Positions 1-9,075 of a DNA stretch of 51,178 nt are shown here, one piece after another. The position numbers were made by a program, and so were the translations under genes. A model generated the notes under the pieces. The model ran no database searches, was not told where the DNA came from, and saw nothing but the letters and a program-made list of their open reading frames with translations. Source of the DNA: Bacteroidota bacterium (GTDB lineage: Bacteria > Bacteroidota > Bacteroidia > Cytophagales > Cyclobacteriaceae). The DNA lies in NCBI GenBank assembly GCA_022567155.1, contig JADFHN010000023.1, positions 1 through 51,178 on the forward strand. Reading direction: 5' to 3'. The stretch's first letter is position 1. The number at the start of each line of letters is the position of its first letter.

Positions 1-74
1 CAAGTGCTCGCACAGAATTTTGGAACGGAGGCGTAGCGAGCTACGTTGAGTACCAAAATTCGAGCAAGTGCTTG
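1..74. repeat. Imperfect inverted repeat with nested hairpin
   Basis: GAATTTTGG (15-23) is the reverse complement of CCAAAATTC (53-61), and between them CGTAGC (32-37) pairs with GCTACG (40-45) across a 2-nt loop. GCTCG (6-10) and CGAGC (61-65) extend the symmetry outward. CAAGTGCT is also present as a direct repeat at 1-8 and 65-72. There is no T-run and no ORF. It looks like a dispersed palindromic intergenic element, cut by the window edge or starting at it. No transposase is visible nearby. Confidence 0.6.
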
Positions 75-220
75 AATGGTAGGTAATTGGAATGCGTAAT
101 AGATTATTCATGAATTATTCAGGTTAGGTGATTTAACTGGCTTGTCATATTAATCCTCTTATAATCCCCTGGCCAGAAAACCATTTTTAGCTGTTGGCTG
201 TAAGATACCGGATAATTTCC

Positions 221-1657
221 TCAGATCAACTTCCATCCTTCCTGGTAGTTTCGACCTACAAATGCATTCGCCTCATCGTAGTTGGTGATCTTCATGTTCT
301 CACCGTCCCAGAGGAGCTTTTTACGACCATCAAACTGCATTCGTCTCCTCTGGTCTTTTCCGCTGGCGGTCATATGACTTCGGATAGCCAGGTTGCCCAT
401 AATGACGATTTCTGTTAAAGGTCCGGCATAATCAAAAGAGGAGGTCAGGGCTTTGTGCTCCTTACTTTCGAATCCTGCTTTGCAGGCCTGTGTCCACGAA
501 ACCTGGTGCCCGTACTCCGGAAGACCCACGTTGGGATTATCTACTTTATAATCTTTGGGCATCGTGAGCTTATCGCCATTGTTCAGGTAAACCTGTGGTC
601 GGGTGCCGTAGGTTCCACAAGTCATGATCCCTTTTGTACCGATCATTATTACCCCATTGCCACTGTCCGGTTCGCCCAGCCAGTCATCAGCTGGAATAAG
701 CTCGGGGTGAAAGGGGCGAATACCCCCGTCAGACCAGTTGAACTTAACTTCGGAGTTGTTTTTGGCAGTAGCAGGAAATTTCAACTGAATTGTGGAAGAA
801 GGCGGACAACCTTCGGGGATGTATTCCGGTACCCAGTCCCGGGTAAACACCTGCTCAACGCTGCATTCCACTTCTGTGGGATGACCCAGTTGTAAAACCC
901 TGAAAGGTGAATCAACCAGGTGATAGCCCATATCGCCCAGCGCTCCTGTGCCGAAGTTCCACCACCCACGCCATTTGAAGGGATGGTAAAGCGGATGGTA
1001 ATCCACATAATCAGCGGGACCTATAAACAGGTCCCAGTCTTCCGGTTTGATTTGTTCCGGTAAAGGCGGCTTTTCAGCGGGCACCGGAATGCCTTGCGGC
1101 CATACAGGCCTGTTGGTCCATATGTACACGGTATGAACACTACCGATTACCCCCTTATCAAACCATTCCACAAGTTGAGATTGTGCAGGGTTTGAAGCCC
1201 CCTGGTTACCCATCTGGGTAACTACTTTATACTTGCGGGCGGCTTGTGTTAGTTGCCTGGCCTCATAAATATTATGGGTAAGCGGTTTTTGTACATACAC
1301 ATGTTTCCCTGATTGCATGGCAGTCATGGCGGCAACGCCATGAACATGGTCGGGTGCAGATATGGTAACCGCATCAATATCTTTGTCCATTTCTTCAAGC
1401 ATGACGCGGAAGTCATGATAGAATTTTGCATTTGGAAACTGTTCGACTGCATCGCTGCACATAGCGGTATCGATGTCGCAGAGACCTACAACGTTTTCCG
1501 CCCCATTATTAAACGCGTTTATGATGTCTGACCGGCCTTTTCCACCCGCGCCAATGGCGGCTATATTGAGTTTATCGCTAGGGGCGATATACCCATTGCC
1601 CAGTATGAATCGCGGAACAATGAAAAAAGAACCGGCGGCCAGGGTTCCTTTATTCAT
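221..1657 (-). CDS. Gfo/Idh/MocA family oxidoreductase, Tat-exported type
   Basis: NAD(P)-dependent sugar or cyclitol dehydrogenase of the Gfo/Idh/MocA family; the substrate cannot be read from sequence. The Rossmann loop IGAGGKG lies at residues 35-41 and the QKPLTH motif (EKP-type, with the family Lys) at 123-128. The C-terminal half is the usual alpha/beta substrate domain. Length (478 aa) suits the long secreted subfamily common in Bacteroidota. The only ATG (1657) follows rather than precedes a twin-arginine motif: reading upstream in frame gives ITRRDF directly before it, and a methionine-like position is occupied by ATA at 1694-1696. The true start is therefore probably upstream at a non-ATG codon, or the start has been lost by mutation. 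It lies upstream of nothing on the same strand in the window; the next minus-strand gene (sugar isomerase-like) is 86 bp away and likely part of the same catabolic group. Confidence 0.9.
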   Translation of the reverse strand: MNKGTLAAGSFFIVPRFILGNGYIAPSDKLNIAAIGAGGKGRSDIINAFNNGAENVVGLCDIDTAMCSDAVEQFPNAKFYHDFRVMLEEMDKDIDAVTISAPDHVHGVAAMTAMQSGKHVYVQKPLTHNIYEARQLTQAARKYKVVTQMGNQGASNPAQSQLVEWFDKGVIGSVHTVYIWTNRPVWPQGIPVPAEKPPLPEQIKPEDWDLFIGPADYVDYHPLYHPFKWRGWWNFGTGALGDMGYHLVDSPFRVLQLGHPTEVECSVEQVFTRDWVPEYIPEGCPPSSTIQLKFPATAKNNSEVKFNWSDGGIRPFHPELIPADDWLGEPDSGNGVIMIGTKGIMTCGTYGTRPQVYLNNGDKLTMPKDYKVDNPNVGLPEYGHQVSWTQACKAGFESKEHKALTSSFDYAGPLTEIVIMGNLAIRSHMTASGKDQRRRMQFDGRKKLLWDGENMKITNYDEANAFVGRNYQEGWKLI

Positions 1658-1743
1658 AAAATCCCTTCTTGTAATGTTAATCTTTGTTTTTTTTATGCTA
1701 GTTTGATTATACTAAAAGTTCTGATTTCCAATGTTTTATCGGT

Positions 1744-2652
1744 TCAGAACCCCCATTTTTTCATGTTTTCAAGATCTTGTTTTACGCATTGCATTGGGGT
1801 TAATCCCTGGTAAGACTCCTGTTCAATGATAAAGTGACGTGTACCGCCTGATTTTTTCGCAAAATCAAGGACTTCTTTCACATTCACTATGCCTTCGCCA
1901 AGAATCGTGCTTTCATACTTGCCATGCGCTCCTTCACTTGCTATTTCATCTTTCACGTGCATCGACTCAAAGCGGCCGGGATATTGTTTCAGAACATCGA
2001 TGGCTTTCGCGCCCCCGTTGTATAAATTGCCGATATCCAGTTGCTGGGTTACCAGATCAGGGTCAGTATTCTTAAGGATGATATCATAAATTGTCTCGTT
2101 ATTGAGTTTCTGGCTGAATTCAAAATCGTGGTTGTGATAGCCGAACTTCATGCCTGACCTGGTGCATAATTCGCCACATTTATTAAATACATCCATGTAG
2201 CGTTTCAGGTCATCGTAATTTTTACGAAGGGATTCATCGAGCCAGGGGCTGATGACATATTTCTGGCCTGCAGCGGCCGCATCCTCGACCGTATATTTCC
2301 ATTCGTCCGAAAAATCTTTTTTAGATTCATCCCAGTGCCTTTTGCCAAGCACGGTATGTCCACTGGGCATTTTCATCCCCAGATCATTCAGTATTTTATT
2401 GAATTCCGAAACGGAATATCCGTAAAATTTACGGTTGGCATAATTGGCATGTTCTACATTGGCATAACCCATATCAGCCAATAGCTTTAATGTACCAAGC
2501 GGATCTTTTTTCATATCATCGCGGATGGAATAAAGCTGGATACCTGTTAATACTTCCTGCTCTCCGGAAGCAAAAAGGACACGTGGCAAAACGGCTGTAG
2601 TAGCCACCGCCAGGGCGCTTTTTTTTAAAAATTTTCTACGTGATGTGTTCAT
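1744..2652 (-). CDS. Sugar phosphate isomerase/epimerase family protein (AP endonuclease 2-like TIM barrel), Tat signal
   Basis: Xylose-isomerase-like TIM barrel of 302 aa. The N-terminus has a Tat signal with SRRKFLKKS at residues 4-12 and a hydrophobic stretch ending at LFASG, so the protein is predicted to be exported. Recognisable family landmarks are GIQLYSIRDDM near the start, HNHDFEF in the middle (metal-binding region), QLDIGN, and HVKDE followed by a C-terminal IEQES. Members act on keto-sugars or inosose-like compounds; the substrate here is unknown. Its neighbours, a Gfo/Idh/MocA oxidoreductase and an aldo/keto reductase on the same strand, are the usual partners in oxidation-isomerisation of sugars in Bacteroidota. 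Confidence 0.88.
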   Translation of the reverse strand: MNTSRRKFLKKSALAVATTAVLPRVLFASGEQEVLTGIQLYSIRDDMKKDPLGTLKLLADMGYANVEHANYANRKFYGYSVSEFNKILNDLGMKMPSGHTVLGKRHWDESKKDFSDEWKYTVEDAAAAGQKYVISPWLDESLRKNYDDLKRYMDVFNKCGELCTRSGMKFGYHNHDFEFSQKLNNETIYDIILKNTDPDLVTQQLDIGNLYNGGAKAIDVLKQYPGRFESMHVKDEIASEGAHGKYESTILGEGIVNVKEVLDFAKKSGGTRHFIIEQESYQGLTPMQCVKQDLENMKKWGF

Positions 2653-2729
2653 TTTTGTTAAGTTAGAGGTTTGGAGGTCAATTTATTAAATATCCTGATA
2701 CTTACGGTTAAAATCAATACTCTTTTGCC

Positions 2730-3764
2730 TCACCCGCGCTTATAATATTCTACCGTCCCTTTCTCTGCAAGATCGGCCACTTTATCCAGCAGCCTTAGCC
2801 GCTCTTTTTCAGGCAGTTTTGTAAAATCCCGGGCCAGTTGAATTTTTTCTCGAATAAATCCGGCATTCTCAGCCCCTGTGATCAGCACACTTACAGGCAA
2901 TGACCAGGTAAAATAAAGCGCATCCCTGATCGATATGCGATCGGGTATCACGGCATCATCTGAAGTCCATACCTGGCGGTTACCGTGTTTTTTAACTGGA
3001 AAAAACCGGCCGTCAGCAAGTGTTTTCATTGCCAGCACACCCATATTCCTTTTCAGTGCAACAGGCAATACCTGTTGAATAAAGCTGTATTTGTAACTGA
3101 AATCCAATACGTTTACGGGCATTTGTACCGTTTCAAATATGGGATCATCCGTCGTTCTTTCCATCATTCTAACATGTGCATATGGGGCGGCATGCCCGGT
3201 AAAGCCAATATATTTTACCTTGCCCGATGATTTTGCTTCCATCATTACTTCCAGAAAACCATTGTTGATGCGTGTATCAACGTCCTCGGGGCTTTGCAGC
3301 GAATGGACCTGCCATAGGTCGAGGTAATCTGTTTTCAGCCGCTTCAATGACGCCTCCAGGTGTTTTCTTGCTACGGCAGCGCTTTGGGTATAGGTTTTGG
3401 TCATCAGAAATATGATGTCACGGTACTGAGGTGTCAGGTATTTGCCGTAACGAATTTCACTTGTATGCGGGCCGTAAGATTCGGCCGTATCAAAAAAGCG
3501 GACACCCCCTTCCAAAGCTGTCTCGATTACTTCCTGTGCCTCCTTTTCTGTAGGCCATCCGATGTGATACCCGCCTACTCCCAGCATGGTTACTTCCACA
3601 TTGGTTCGTCCGAGTTTTCGGGTGGGTAGTATTTCACCTAAACGATCTTTTTGTACACTGCCGCGGGCGGCTACCGGAATAGGAAGCATCATCCCGACAG
3701 TAAACCCACTGAGGTATTTAAGGAACTCGCGGCGGCTTTCCTGGTGTTGAAAGTCCATGGGCAT
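2730..3764 (-). CDS. Aldo/keto reductase with Tat signal
   Basis: Aldo/keto reductase fold (344 aa). The catalytic tetrad is visible: Asp92 and Tyr97 in FFDTAESYGP, Lys123 in LMTKTY, and His154 in WQVHS. An N-terminal extension carries SRREFLKYLSG (about residues 10-20) followed by a hydrophobic stretch and AARG, a Tat signal, so this NADPH-type fold may act in the periplasm, where cofactor would have to be carried with the folded protein. It is third in a row of three minus-strand, Tat-linked redox/isomerase genes. Substrate cannot be predicted. The start at 3764 is kept because the Tat motif begins seven residues after it. Confidence 0.9.
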   Translation of the reverse strand: MPMDFQHQESRREFLKYLSGFTVGMMLPIPVAARGSVQKDRLGEILPTRKLGRTNVEVTMLGVGGYHIGWPTEKEAQEVIETALEGGVRFFDTAESYGPHTSEIRYGKYLTPQYRDIIFLMTKTYTQSAAVARKHLEASLKRLKTDYLDLWQVHSLQSPEDVDTRINNGFLEVMMEAKSSGKVKYIGFTGHAAPYAHVRMMERTTDDPIFETVQMPVNVLDFSYKYSFIQQVLPVALKRNMGVLAMKTLADGRFFPVKKHGNRQVWTSDDAVIPDRISIRDALYFTWSLPVSVLITGAENAGFIREKIQLARDFTKLPEKERLRLLDKVADLAEKGTVEYYKRG

Positions 3765-3875
3765 TTTAGTGATATGTGCCGTTTATTTTCCTGATTAAAA
3801 TTTACAAAAAAATTACCGTAAGCATATTTAAATGAAAATATTTTGTAATTTAAATTGTTATTTAAGTGCGGTGAA

Positions 3876-4421
3876 ATGAAAAATACAGGCTTTCTCATTT
3901 ACGGCGTAAAATGGGACGTGAAATGGCAACCGGTGGCTGTTTCCGTGTTACTTACAGCGACAGTTGCACTTCCGTTTTTTGTACATCTTATTTCAAACAC
4001 AGGTTCGTCACCCATTGGTGCCGTTTTATTGCCCATCTTCTATGCACCACTGGTGGCTGCGCTTCTTTACCGGGTACATGTGGGCCTGCTGGCGGCCGTG
4101 GCCGGCCCCGTTTTAAACCATCTGATTACAGGTATGCCTGCCCCTGAAATCTTGTTGATTCTGACCCTCGAACTGATCCTGTTTACCGGAATCGTTTACA
4201 GGCTGAGAAATGTCAGCTATGCAGGCTGGATATCAGGACCGTTGGCTTATTTGTCTGCTAAATTGTTTTCAATGTTAATGCTTTTCATCATGCCTGCCAT
4301 ATTGCCCGGACAGGATCCCTTTTCTTTCTTTACATATTCAATTTCAAATGCAATACCAGGACTTTTTGTATTATTGATAATCGGTGTTGCTTTCAGGAAA
4401 TGGCGTGTGCATTATGCATAA
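3876..4421 (+). CDS. Integral membrane protein, possible ECF-transporter S-component-like
   Basis: A protein of 181 aa with about five or six hydrophobic helices (for example VAVSVLLTATVALPFFVHL, LLPIFYAPLVAALLY, LLAAVAGPVLNHLI, ILLILTLELILFTGIVY and a C-terminal ISNAIPGLFVLLIIGVAF). Short size, compact helices and lack of other domains resemble substrate-binding S components of energy-coupling factor transporters, but I see no diagnostic motif and no ATPase or T subunit nearby. ATG 3876 was chosen over the upstream TTG 3855, which would only add a short polar leader. Its stop overlaps the start of the phosphoribosyltransferase gene by 8 nt, so the two are translationally coupled and may share a nucleobase-salvage role (inference). 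Confidence 0.7.
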   Translation: MKNTGFLIYGVKWDVKWQPVAVSVLLTATVALPFFVHLISNTGSSPIGAVLLPIFYAPLVAALLYRVHVGLLAAVAGPVLNHLITGMPAPEILLILTLELILFTGIVYRLRNVSYAGWISGPLAYLSAKLFSMLMLFIMPAILPGQDPFSFFTYSISNAIPGLFVLLIIGVAFRKWRVHYA

Positions 4422-4839
4422 TGAAGGTAAAAATTCCGATAAAATCAGGCTCAGTTTTGAAACGATCAGCCATGCATTAAAAAATTTCCCTTTTCCGGTA
4501 ATTGACGTTGTAGTAGCTATTGCCAGGGGAGGAGTAATACCGGGCAGCATGGTGGCGCATCAGTTGAACTGTGACCTGCGTATTGTACAAATCAGCTACA
4601 GGGATGAAAATAATGAGCGGATGTATGACGAACCGAAAGTAACCGGATTAAAAAACGGGCAGACTGGTCCCACCGGACGCATCCTTTTGGTAGATGATGT
4701 TTCAGTGACCGGAAGCACGTTTCATGCTGCACGTAACTTATTTCTGTACAATAAAGTAACCACATTCGTACTTAAAGGGAATGCTGACCTGGTGCTTTTC
4801 CCTGAAATCAGAAAATGTGTGATATGGCCCTGGAATTAA
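4414..4839 (+). CDS. Phosphoribosyltransferase (purine/xanthine PRTase-like)
   Basis: Type I phosphoribosyltransferase fold of 141 aa. The PRPP-binding signature is RILLVDDVSVTGSTF in the C-terminal half, and ARGGVIPGSMVAHQL in the N-terminal part is the usual PPi loop region. Similar proteins are annotated as xanthine-guanine or hypoxanthine phosphoribosyltransferases, making a nucleotide from a free base and PRPP; the base is not predictable. Start: ATG 4414 overlaps the stop of the preceding membrane protein by 8 nt; a GTG at 4384 would extend the protein into a region without PRTase character. No further gene of the pathway is adjacent. Confidence 0.85.
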   Translation: MHNEGKNSDKIRLSFETISHALKNFPFPVIDVVVAIARGGVIPGSMVAHQLNCDLRIVQISYRDENNERMYDEPKVTGLKNGQTGPTGRILLVDDVSVTGSTFHAARNLFLYNKVTTFVLKGNADLVLFPEIRKCVIWPWN

Positions 4840-4927
4840 CAGGATCGTACATTTTTCGGAATCTTGCAACAAATGATTTATGCTGACAGGATTATTTCAT
4901 ACATTCACGTATCAGATCGTTTGTACT

Positions 4928-6670
4928 ATGAAACGGAATACCCTAGCACTATTACTATTTACAGGATGGTTATTTACGGCCTGCATGCCCGTAGTTGAAA
5001 CGGGCAATGTAAAAAGCGAAATACCTGACCTCACATTTGATTTCAGGCCCAACATATTGTGGCTTGTAGCCGAAGACATGAGTCCCTACATTCCTGCATT
5101 CGGAGACTCCACTATCCGGACACCGAACCTGAGCCGGCTGGCGGAGGAGGGCATTCGTTATACCAACGTGTATTCTCCTTCAGGGGTATGCGCACCCAGC
5201 CGTTTTGCCCTTGCTACCAGCGTGTATCCTACCAGCGCCGGAGCCCACAACATGCGCACACGCACTGCATATTTGGATTCACTGGGACTTATTTCCTACG
5301 AGGTAGTAACACCCCCGGAAGTTAGAATGATGAGTGAGATCATGCGGATGAACGGGTATTACTGTACAAATAACGCAAAAACGGATTATCAGTTTGCTCA
5401 AACAGTAACGGCGTGGGATGAATCGGGCATCCGGGCACACTGGCGACACCGTCCGGAAAGGATGTCGTTCTTTTCCATCTTTAATTTCGTAATCACCCAT
5501 GAGAGCCAGTTTTTTGGCCCGCCCATGAAAATAAATCTCAGGTACAACCATGATTTTCCGGATGGAGTAAAAAATTTCAGATGGGGAGAACGCATTGATT
5601 CATCGGAGTGGGTAATGAATGTACCTGCTGATCTGGACGTTCCGGTACCCCCGTATCTACCGGATGTGGAGGCAGTGCGGAACGATATTCGTGTGATGTA
5701 TTCAAACATTATCGAAATGGATAAACAGGTAGGCATTATCCTGCGTCAGCTGGAAGAAGATGACCTCCTGGATAATACCATCATAGTATGGTTTACCGAC
5801 CATGGCGGCCCTTTGCCGAGGCAGAAAAGGCTGATGTATGATGCGGGTATTAAGGTGCCGATGATTATCCGGTATCCTGATGGCCGTGGTGCCGGGCGTA
5901 TCGATGATCAACTGATTAGTTTTATAGATTTCGCTCCTACAACATTTTCCTTTGCAGGCATAAAACCCCCTGAATTTGTGGAAGGACAGGCATTTGCAGG
6001 TGAATATAAAGCTTCTGAGCCACGGAATTATATCCATGCTGGTGTCGACCGGCTGGATGGGTACTATGATATGATCCGTGCCACCCGCGACAAAAGGTTT
6101 AAGTACCTGCTTAACCTGAATCCGGAACTGGGGTATTACCTTCCCCTTGATTACCGCGAACGCATTACAACCATGCAGGTACTGCTGAAAATGAAGGAAG
6201 ATCAGCAGTTGAATGAAACCCAGAATCAGTGGTTCAGAGAGAGCAAACCTGAAGAGGAACTGTTTGATACATGGAACGATCCGCATGAAATCCATAACCT
6301 GGCTGACAATCCGGGCTACCGGGAGAAACTCGAAGAGTTGAGAAACGAGTGTAGAAGGTGGATGGATGCAGTGGATGACAAAGGACTTGTGCCTGAAGCG
6401 GATCTGATTGAAGGGTTCTGGCCGGGTGGGTTACAACCTGAAACGAGACCTCCGGAGATTGTCATTACCGGAAGCCAAATAACCCTGCGGTCCGGTACGC
6501 CGGGTGCCTCGATCGGTTACCGGATACTGGGCAGGAATGAATCTCCTGACGGAAGATGGGAGGTTTACCAGAGTCCGCTGAATAATCCACATCAACCCGG
6601 TAAAAAATTATATGTGATTGCCGACCGAATCGGGTATAAAGCAAGCCTGGTAAAAAGTACAGACCTGTAA
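4928..6670 (+). CDS. Sulfatase (family S1, N-sulfoglucosamine sulfohydrolase-like), lipoprotein
   Basis: Formylglycine-dependent sulfatase of 580 aa. ATG 4928 opens a lipoprotein signal peptide ending LFTAC (Cys19), so it is probably anchored in a membrane. Metal-binding PNILWLVAEDMSP lies at 41-53; the sulfatase signature VCAPSRFALATS has Cys88, the residue converted to formylglycine, in C-x-P-S-R context; a second metal site is in WFTDHGG. The C-terminal about 70 residues, after the catalytic domain, form a small beta-rich module resembling the chitobiase/beta-hexosaminidase C-terminal domain. Overall pattern is closest to heparan N-sulfatase-like members; the actual glycan is unknown. An anaerobic or aerobic maturase is not in the window. 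Upstream ATG at 4880 adds 16 residues and would bury the lipoprotein signal. Confidence 0.92.
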   Translation: MKRNTLALLLFTGWLFTACMPVVETGNVKSEIPDLTFDFRPNILWLVAEDMSPYIPAFGDSTIRTPNLSRLAEEGIRYTNVYSPSGVCAPSRFALATSVYPTSAGAHNMRTRTAYLDSLGLISYEVVTPPEVRMMSEIMRMNGYYCTNNAKTDYQFAQTVTAWDESGIRAHWRHRPERMSFFSIFNFVITHESQFFGPPMKINLRYNHDFPDGVKNFRWGERIDSSEWVMNVPADLDVPVPPYLPDVEAVRNDIRVMYSNIIEMDKQVGIILRQLEEDDLLDNTIIVWFTDHGGPLPRQKRLMYDAGIKVPMIIRYPDGRGAGRIDDQLISFIDFAPTTFSFAGIKPPEFVEGQAFAGEYKASEPRNYIHAGVDRLDGYYDMIRATRDKRFKYLLNLNPELGYYLPLDYRERITTMQVLLKMKEDQQLNETQNQWFRESKPEEELFDTWNDPHEIHNLADNPGYREKLEELRNECRRWMDAVDDKGLVPEADLIEGFWPGGLQPETRPPEIVITGSQITLRSGTPGASIGYRILGRNESPDGRWEVYQSPLNNPHQPGKKLYVIADRIGYKASLVKSTDL

Positions 6671-7083
6671 ATGAAACGGATTGAATGAACTACCCCGAGG
6701 CAGAGCCTCGGAGAATTCGTCAGATTGCCTTAATTAATTTCAGTTTTTATTTTCAAAATAAGAGCACAGGTGAATGATGATCATCTTTGGCTAAATAATA
6801 TAAGCCAAATAAAATTCTTGATTTATATATGTAGAGACTCTGAGAAGGGGCTTGCTTTAGCGTAGCACAAAGCATTTCATTTTCCATTTGCATTTAAAAT
6901 GCAGTATTAGGAAAGAAGAAAGTCAATTAAGATAATAACTTCCGACTCTTGTTTGTCTTCTGTCTCTTAACTCCTACTTCCATTAAATTGTAGTAGAACC
7001 ATTTAATAAAAAGAGAAAGACGTCATTAATAGAATCCTGCTATTTGGTTTAGATTTTAAATATCGGGATTCCTTGCTACCCTG
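6671..7083. other. Intergenic region with several small palindromes, no gene seen
   Basis: Between the convergent sulfatase and PurF-like genes. CCGAGGC (6695-6701) pairs with GCCTCGG (6705-6711) over a 3-nt loop, close behind the sulfatase stop; it lacks a T-run but may help end transcription. TTTGGCT (6786-6792) pairs with AGCCAAA (6803-6809). TGCATTT-A-AAATGCA occurs near 6890. The string TTTAGCGTAGCACAAAGC near 6857 recurs, inverted and with one change, near 47437. No ORF with coding character was found on either strand. Confidence 0.55.
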
Positions 7084-8967
7084 TCAGTATGCCCTTACCA
7101 GCTTACCTTCTATGTGATTGGTAAATGATTTATTGACAACCTTATTTCCTCCCGGAGTTGGGAAATTACCAGTAAAGTACCAGTCTCCAAGGTGATTAGG
7201 GATTGCTTTATGCAGGTTGTCAACGGTCTGGTAGATCACATCCAGTTCGGCCACCATGTCTTCGGGTTTCACAATTTCAGAAATTTTTTGCGAGACCTCT
7301 TCATAGTCAAACAAATCATAAAGTTTCTTTACATGATTGGCTGGTTCTTTTTCATTAGCCGAATGGAGGCATGTTTCATAAACTTCATCAAGAACGTGTT
7401 CTTTCCCTGTGTCTTTTATAAGCTTCTCCAAAGCTCTGAAGGCAACAAATTCATGCATTTTCGACATATCAATGCCGTAACAATCCGGATAACGGATCTG
7501 GGGAGCAGATGAAACGATCACAATTTTCTTCGGACTCAGCCTGTTCAGCATAGTAAGGATGCTTTTCTCCAGTGTAGTTCCCCTCACAATAGAGTCGTCG
7601 ATCACCACTAATGTATCAATCCCTTTTTCTATGACTTCATACGTGGTGTCATACACATGTGATACAAGCTCGTTACGGCTATCGTCGTTTGTTATAAACG
7701 TCCTCAATTTTACATCCTTGCTGACCAGCTTCTCAATCCGGAGTTTGAATGACAAAATCTGCTCAAGCGAGTCAATATGTGGTTTTCCATCGAGTATTAC
7801 TTCTTTTCTTTTCTGTATGAGGTATTCTTCAATACCTTCCATCATTCCAAGAAATGCGGTTTCAGCCGTATTCGGAATGTAAGAAAATACGGTATTTTTT
7901 AAATCAAAATTAATAGACTTGAGTACCTGCGGTATAAGAAGTCTTCCCAACATTTTCCGTTCATTGTAAATATCGGGATCAGATCCTCTTGAGAAATAGA
8001 TTCTTTCAAAGCTGCAGGATCTCTTTTCACGTTTTTGAATAAACGGAAACTCAGCATAATCGCCACTCTTGTTGATGATCAATGCATGACCGGGTTCTAT
8101 TTCCTGTATCTGATTGTATTCTATATTGAACGCTGTTTTAATAGCGGGTTTCTCAGAAGCCGCTACCACCAGTTCCTCGTCTGCAAAATAATACACCGGC
8201 CTGATTCCCGACGGATCGCGGGCCACGAATGAAGCTCCGTAACCGGTAATGCCGGCAATGGCATATCCACCGTCAAAATCTTTACAAGACCTCTTCAGTA
8301 CCCGTTGCAGATCAATTTCGTTTTCAATCAACTCTGTTATTTCCCTGTTTAAATATTTTCCCTTATATTTTTGAAATATCTCTTCATTCTCTTCATCCAG
8401 AAAATGCCCTATTTTCTCCAATACGGTAATGGTATCCACTTTTCCTTTGGGATGCTGGCCAAGCTCTACTAAAATATCAAAGAGCTCCTCAACATTGGTC
8501 ATGTTGAAATTTCCAGCGATTGCCAGATTTCTGCTCCTCCAGTTATTCTGGCGCAGAAAAGGATGACAATTTTCGATGCTGTTTTTCCCGTGTGTGCCAT
8601 ACCGCAGGTGACCCAGCCACAGTTCTCCCGTAAACGCACAGTTATCTTTCAGCCAGAATTCATCATAAAATTTTTCATTCCCATCCCGCTGCGCTTTCCT
8701 GTATTTTCTTGAAATTTTGTCAAAAATAGAGGTAAGTGGATCCGGATCGATTGATCTGTACAGGCTTATATACCGCCTGCCCGGCTGCATATTCAGTTTA
8801 AAATTGGCAACACCGGCGCCGTCCTGCCCCCTGTTTCGCTGCTTTTCCATCAGCAAATACATCTTGCTCAACGCGAAGGTAGGGCCATATTTTTCAATAA
8901 AATAAGAAAGGGGCTTTCGAAGTCTTATGAACGCTATACCACACTCATGTTTTATAAAATCGCTCAT
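7084..8967 (-). CDS. Amidophosphoribosyltransferase-like protein (long Bacteroidota PurF paralogue)
   Basis: Class II glutamine amidotransferase joined to a PRTase domain, the architecture of PurF, which makes phosphoribosylamine from PRPP and glutamine in purine synthesis. The start at 8967 gives MSDFIKHECGIA, with the nucleophile Cys9 exposed after removal of a short propeptide. RNRGQDGAGV and HLRYGTHG are glutaminase motifs; VVIDDSIVRGTT is the PRPP loop. At 627 aa it is roughly 130 residues longer than typical PurF, with extra sequence inside the PRTase part; Bacteroidota commonly carry such a long version besides standard purF, so the exact role is uncertain. A TTG/ATG start at 9024 is ruled out because a promoter -33 box lies there. 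Confidence 0.85.
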   Translation of the reverse strand: MSDFIKHECGIAFIRLRKPLSYFIEKYGPTFALSKMYLLMEKQRNRGQDGAGVANFKLNMQPGRRYISLYRSIDPDPLTSIFDKISRKYRKAQRDGNEKFYDEFWLKDNCAFTGELWLGHLRYGTHGKNSIENCHPFLRQNNWRSRNLAIAGNFNMTNVEELFDILVELGQHPKGKVDTITVLEKIGHFLDEENEEIFQKYKGKYLNREITELIENEIDLQRVLKRSCKDFDGGYAIAGITGYGASFVARDPSGIRPVYYFADEELVVAASEKPAIKTAFNIEYNQIQEIEPGHALIINKSGDYAEFPFIQKREKRSCSFERIYFSRGSDPDIYNERKMLGRLLIPQVLKSINFDLKNTVFSYIPNTAETAFLGMMEGIEEYLIQKRKEVILDGKPHIDSLEQILSFKLRIEKLVSKDVKLRTFITNDDSRNELVSHVYDTTYEVIEKGIDTLVVIDDSIVRGTTLEKSILTMLNRLSPKKIVIVSSAPQIRYPDCYGIDMSKMHEFVAFRALEKLIKDTGKEHVLDEVYETCLHSANEKEPANHVKKLYDLFDYEEVSQKISEIVKPEDMVAELDVIYQTVDNLHKAIPNHLGDWYFTGNFPTPGGNKVVNKSFTNHIEGKLVRAY

Positions 8968-8993
8968 CCGGAAGGGCTGATTATCATGAATTA

Positions 8994-9024
8994 CAAAATT
9001 AACAATATCGGACTGATTGCGCAA
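8994..9024 (-). promoter_or_regulatory. Bacteroidota-type promoter for the PurF-like gene
   Basis: On the minus strand TTG (9024-9022, within TTTG) is followed after 20 nt by TAATTTTG (9001-8994), an exact match to the Bacteroidota consensus TTTG-N19/20-TAnnTTTG. The predicted transcript would start near 8988, about 20 nt before ATG 8967, which decides the start of that gene. Confidence 0.7.
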
Positions 9025-9075
9025 AGTTTTTTTTTATTGTTCGGTTAATAAATTTGGATACCGGTGAAAATCCAT

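Noticed and set aside
5059-6295. ORFs antisense to or out of frame with the sulfatase gene
   Set aside because: They are shadows of the real frame and show no family motifs, signal peptides or spacing typical of genes.
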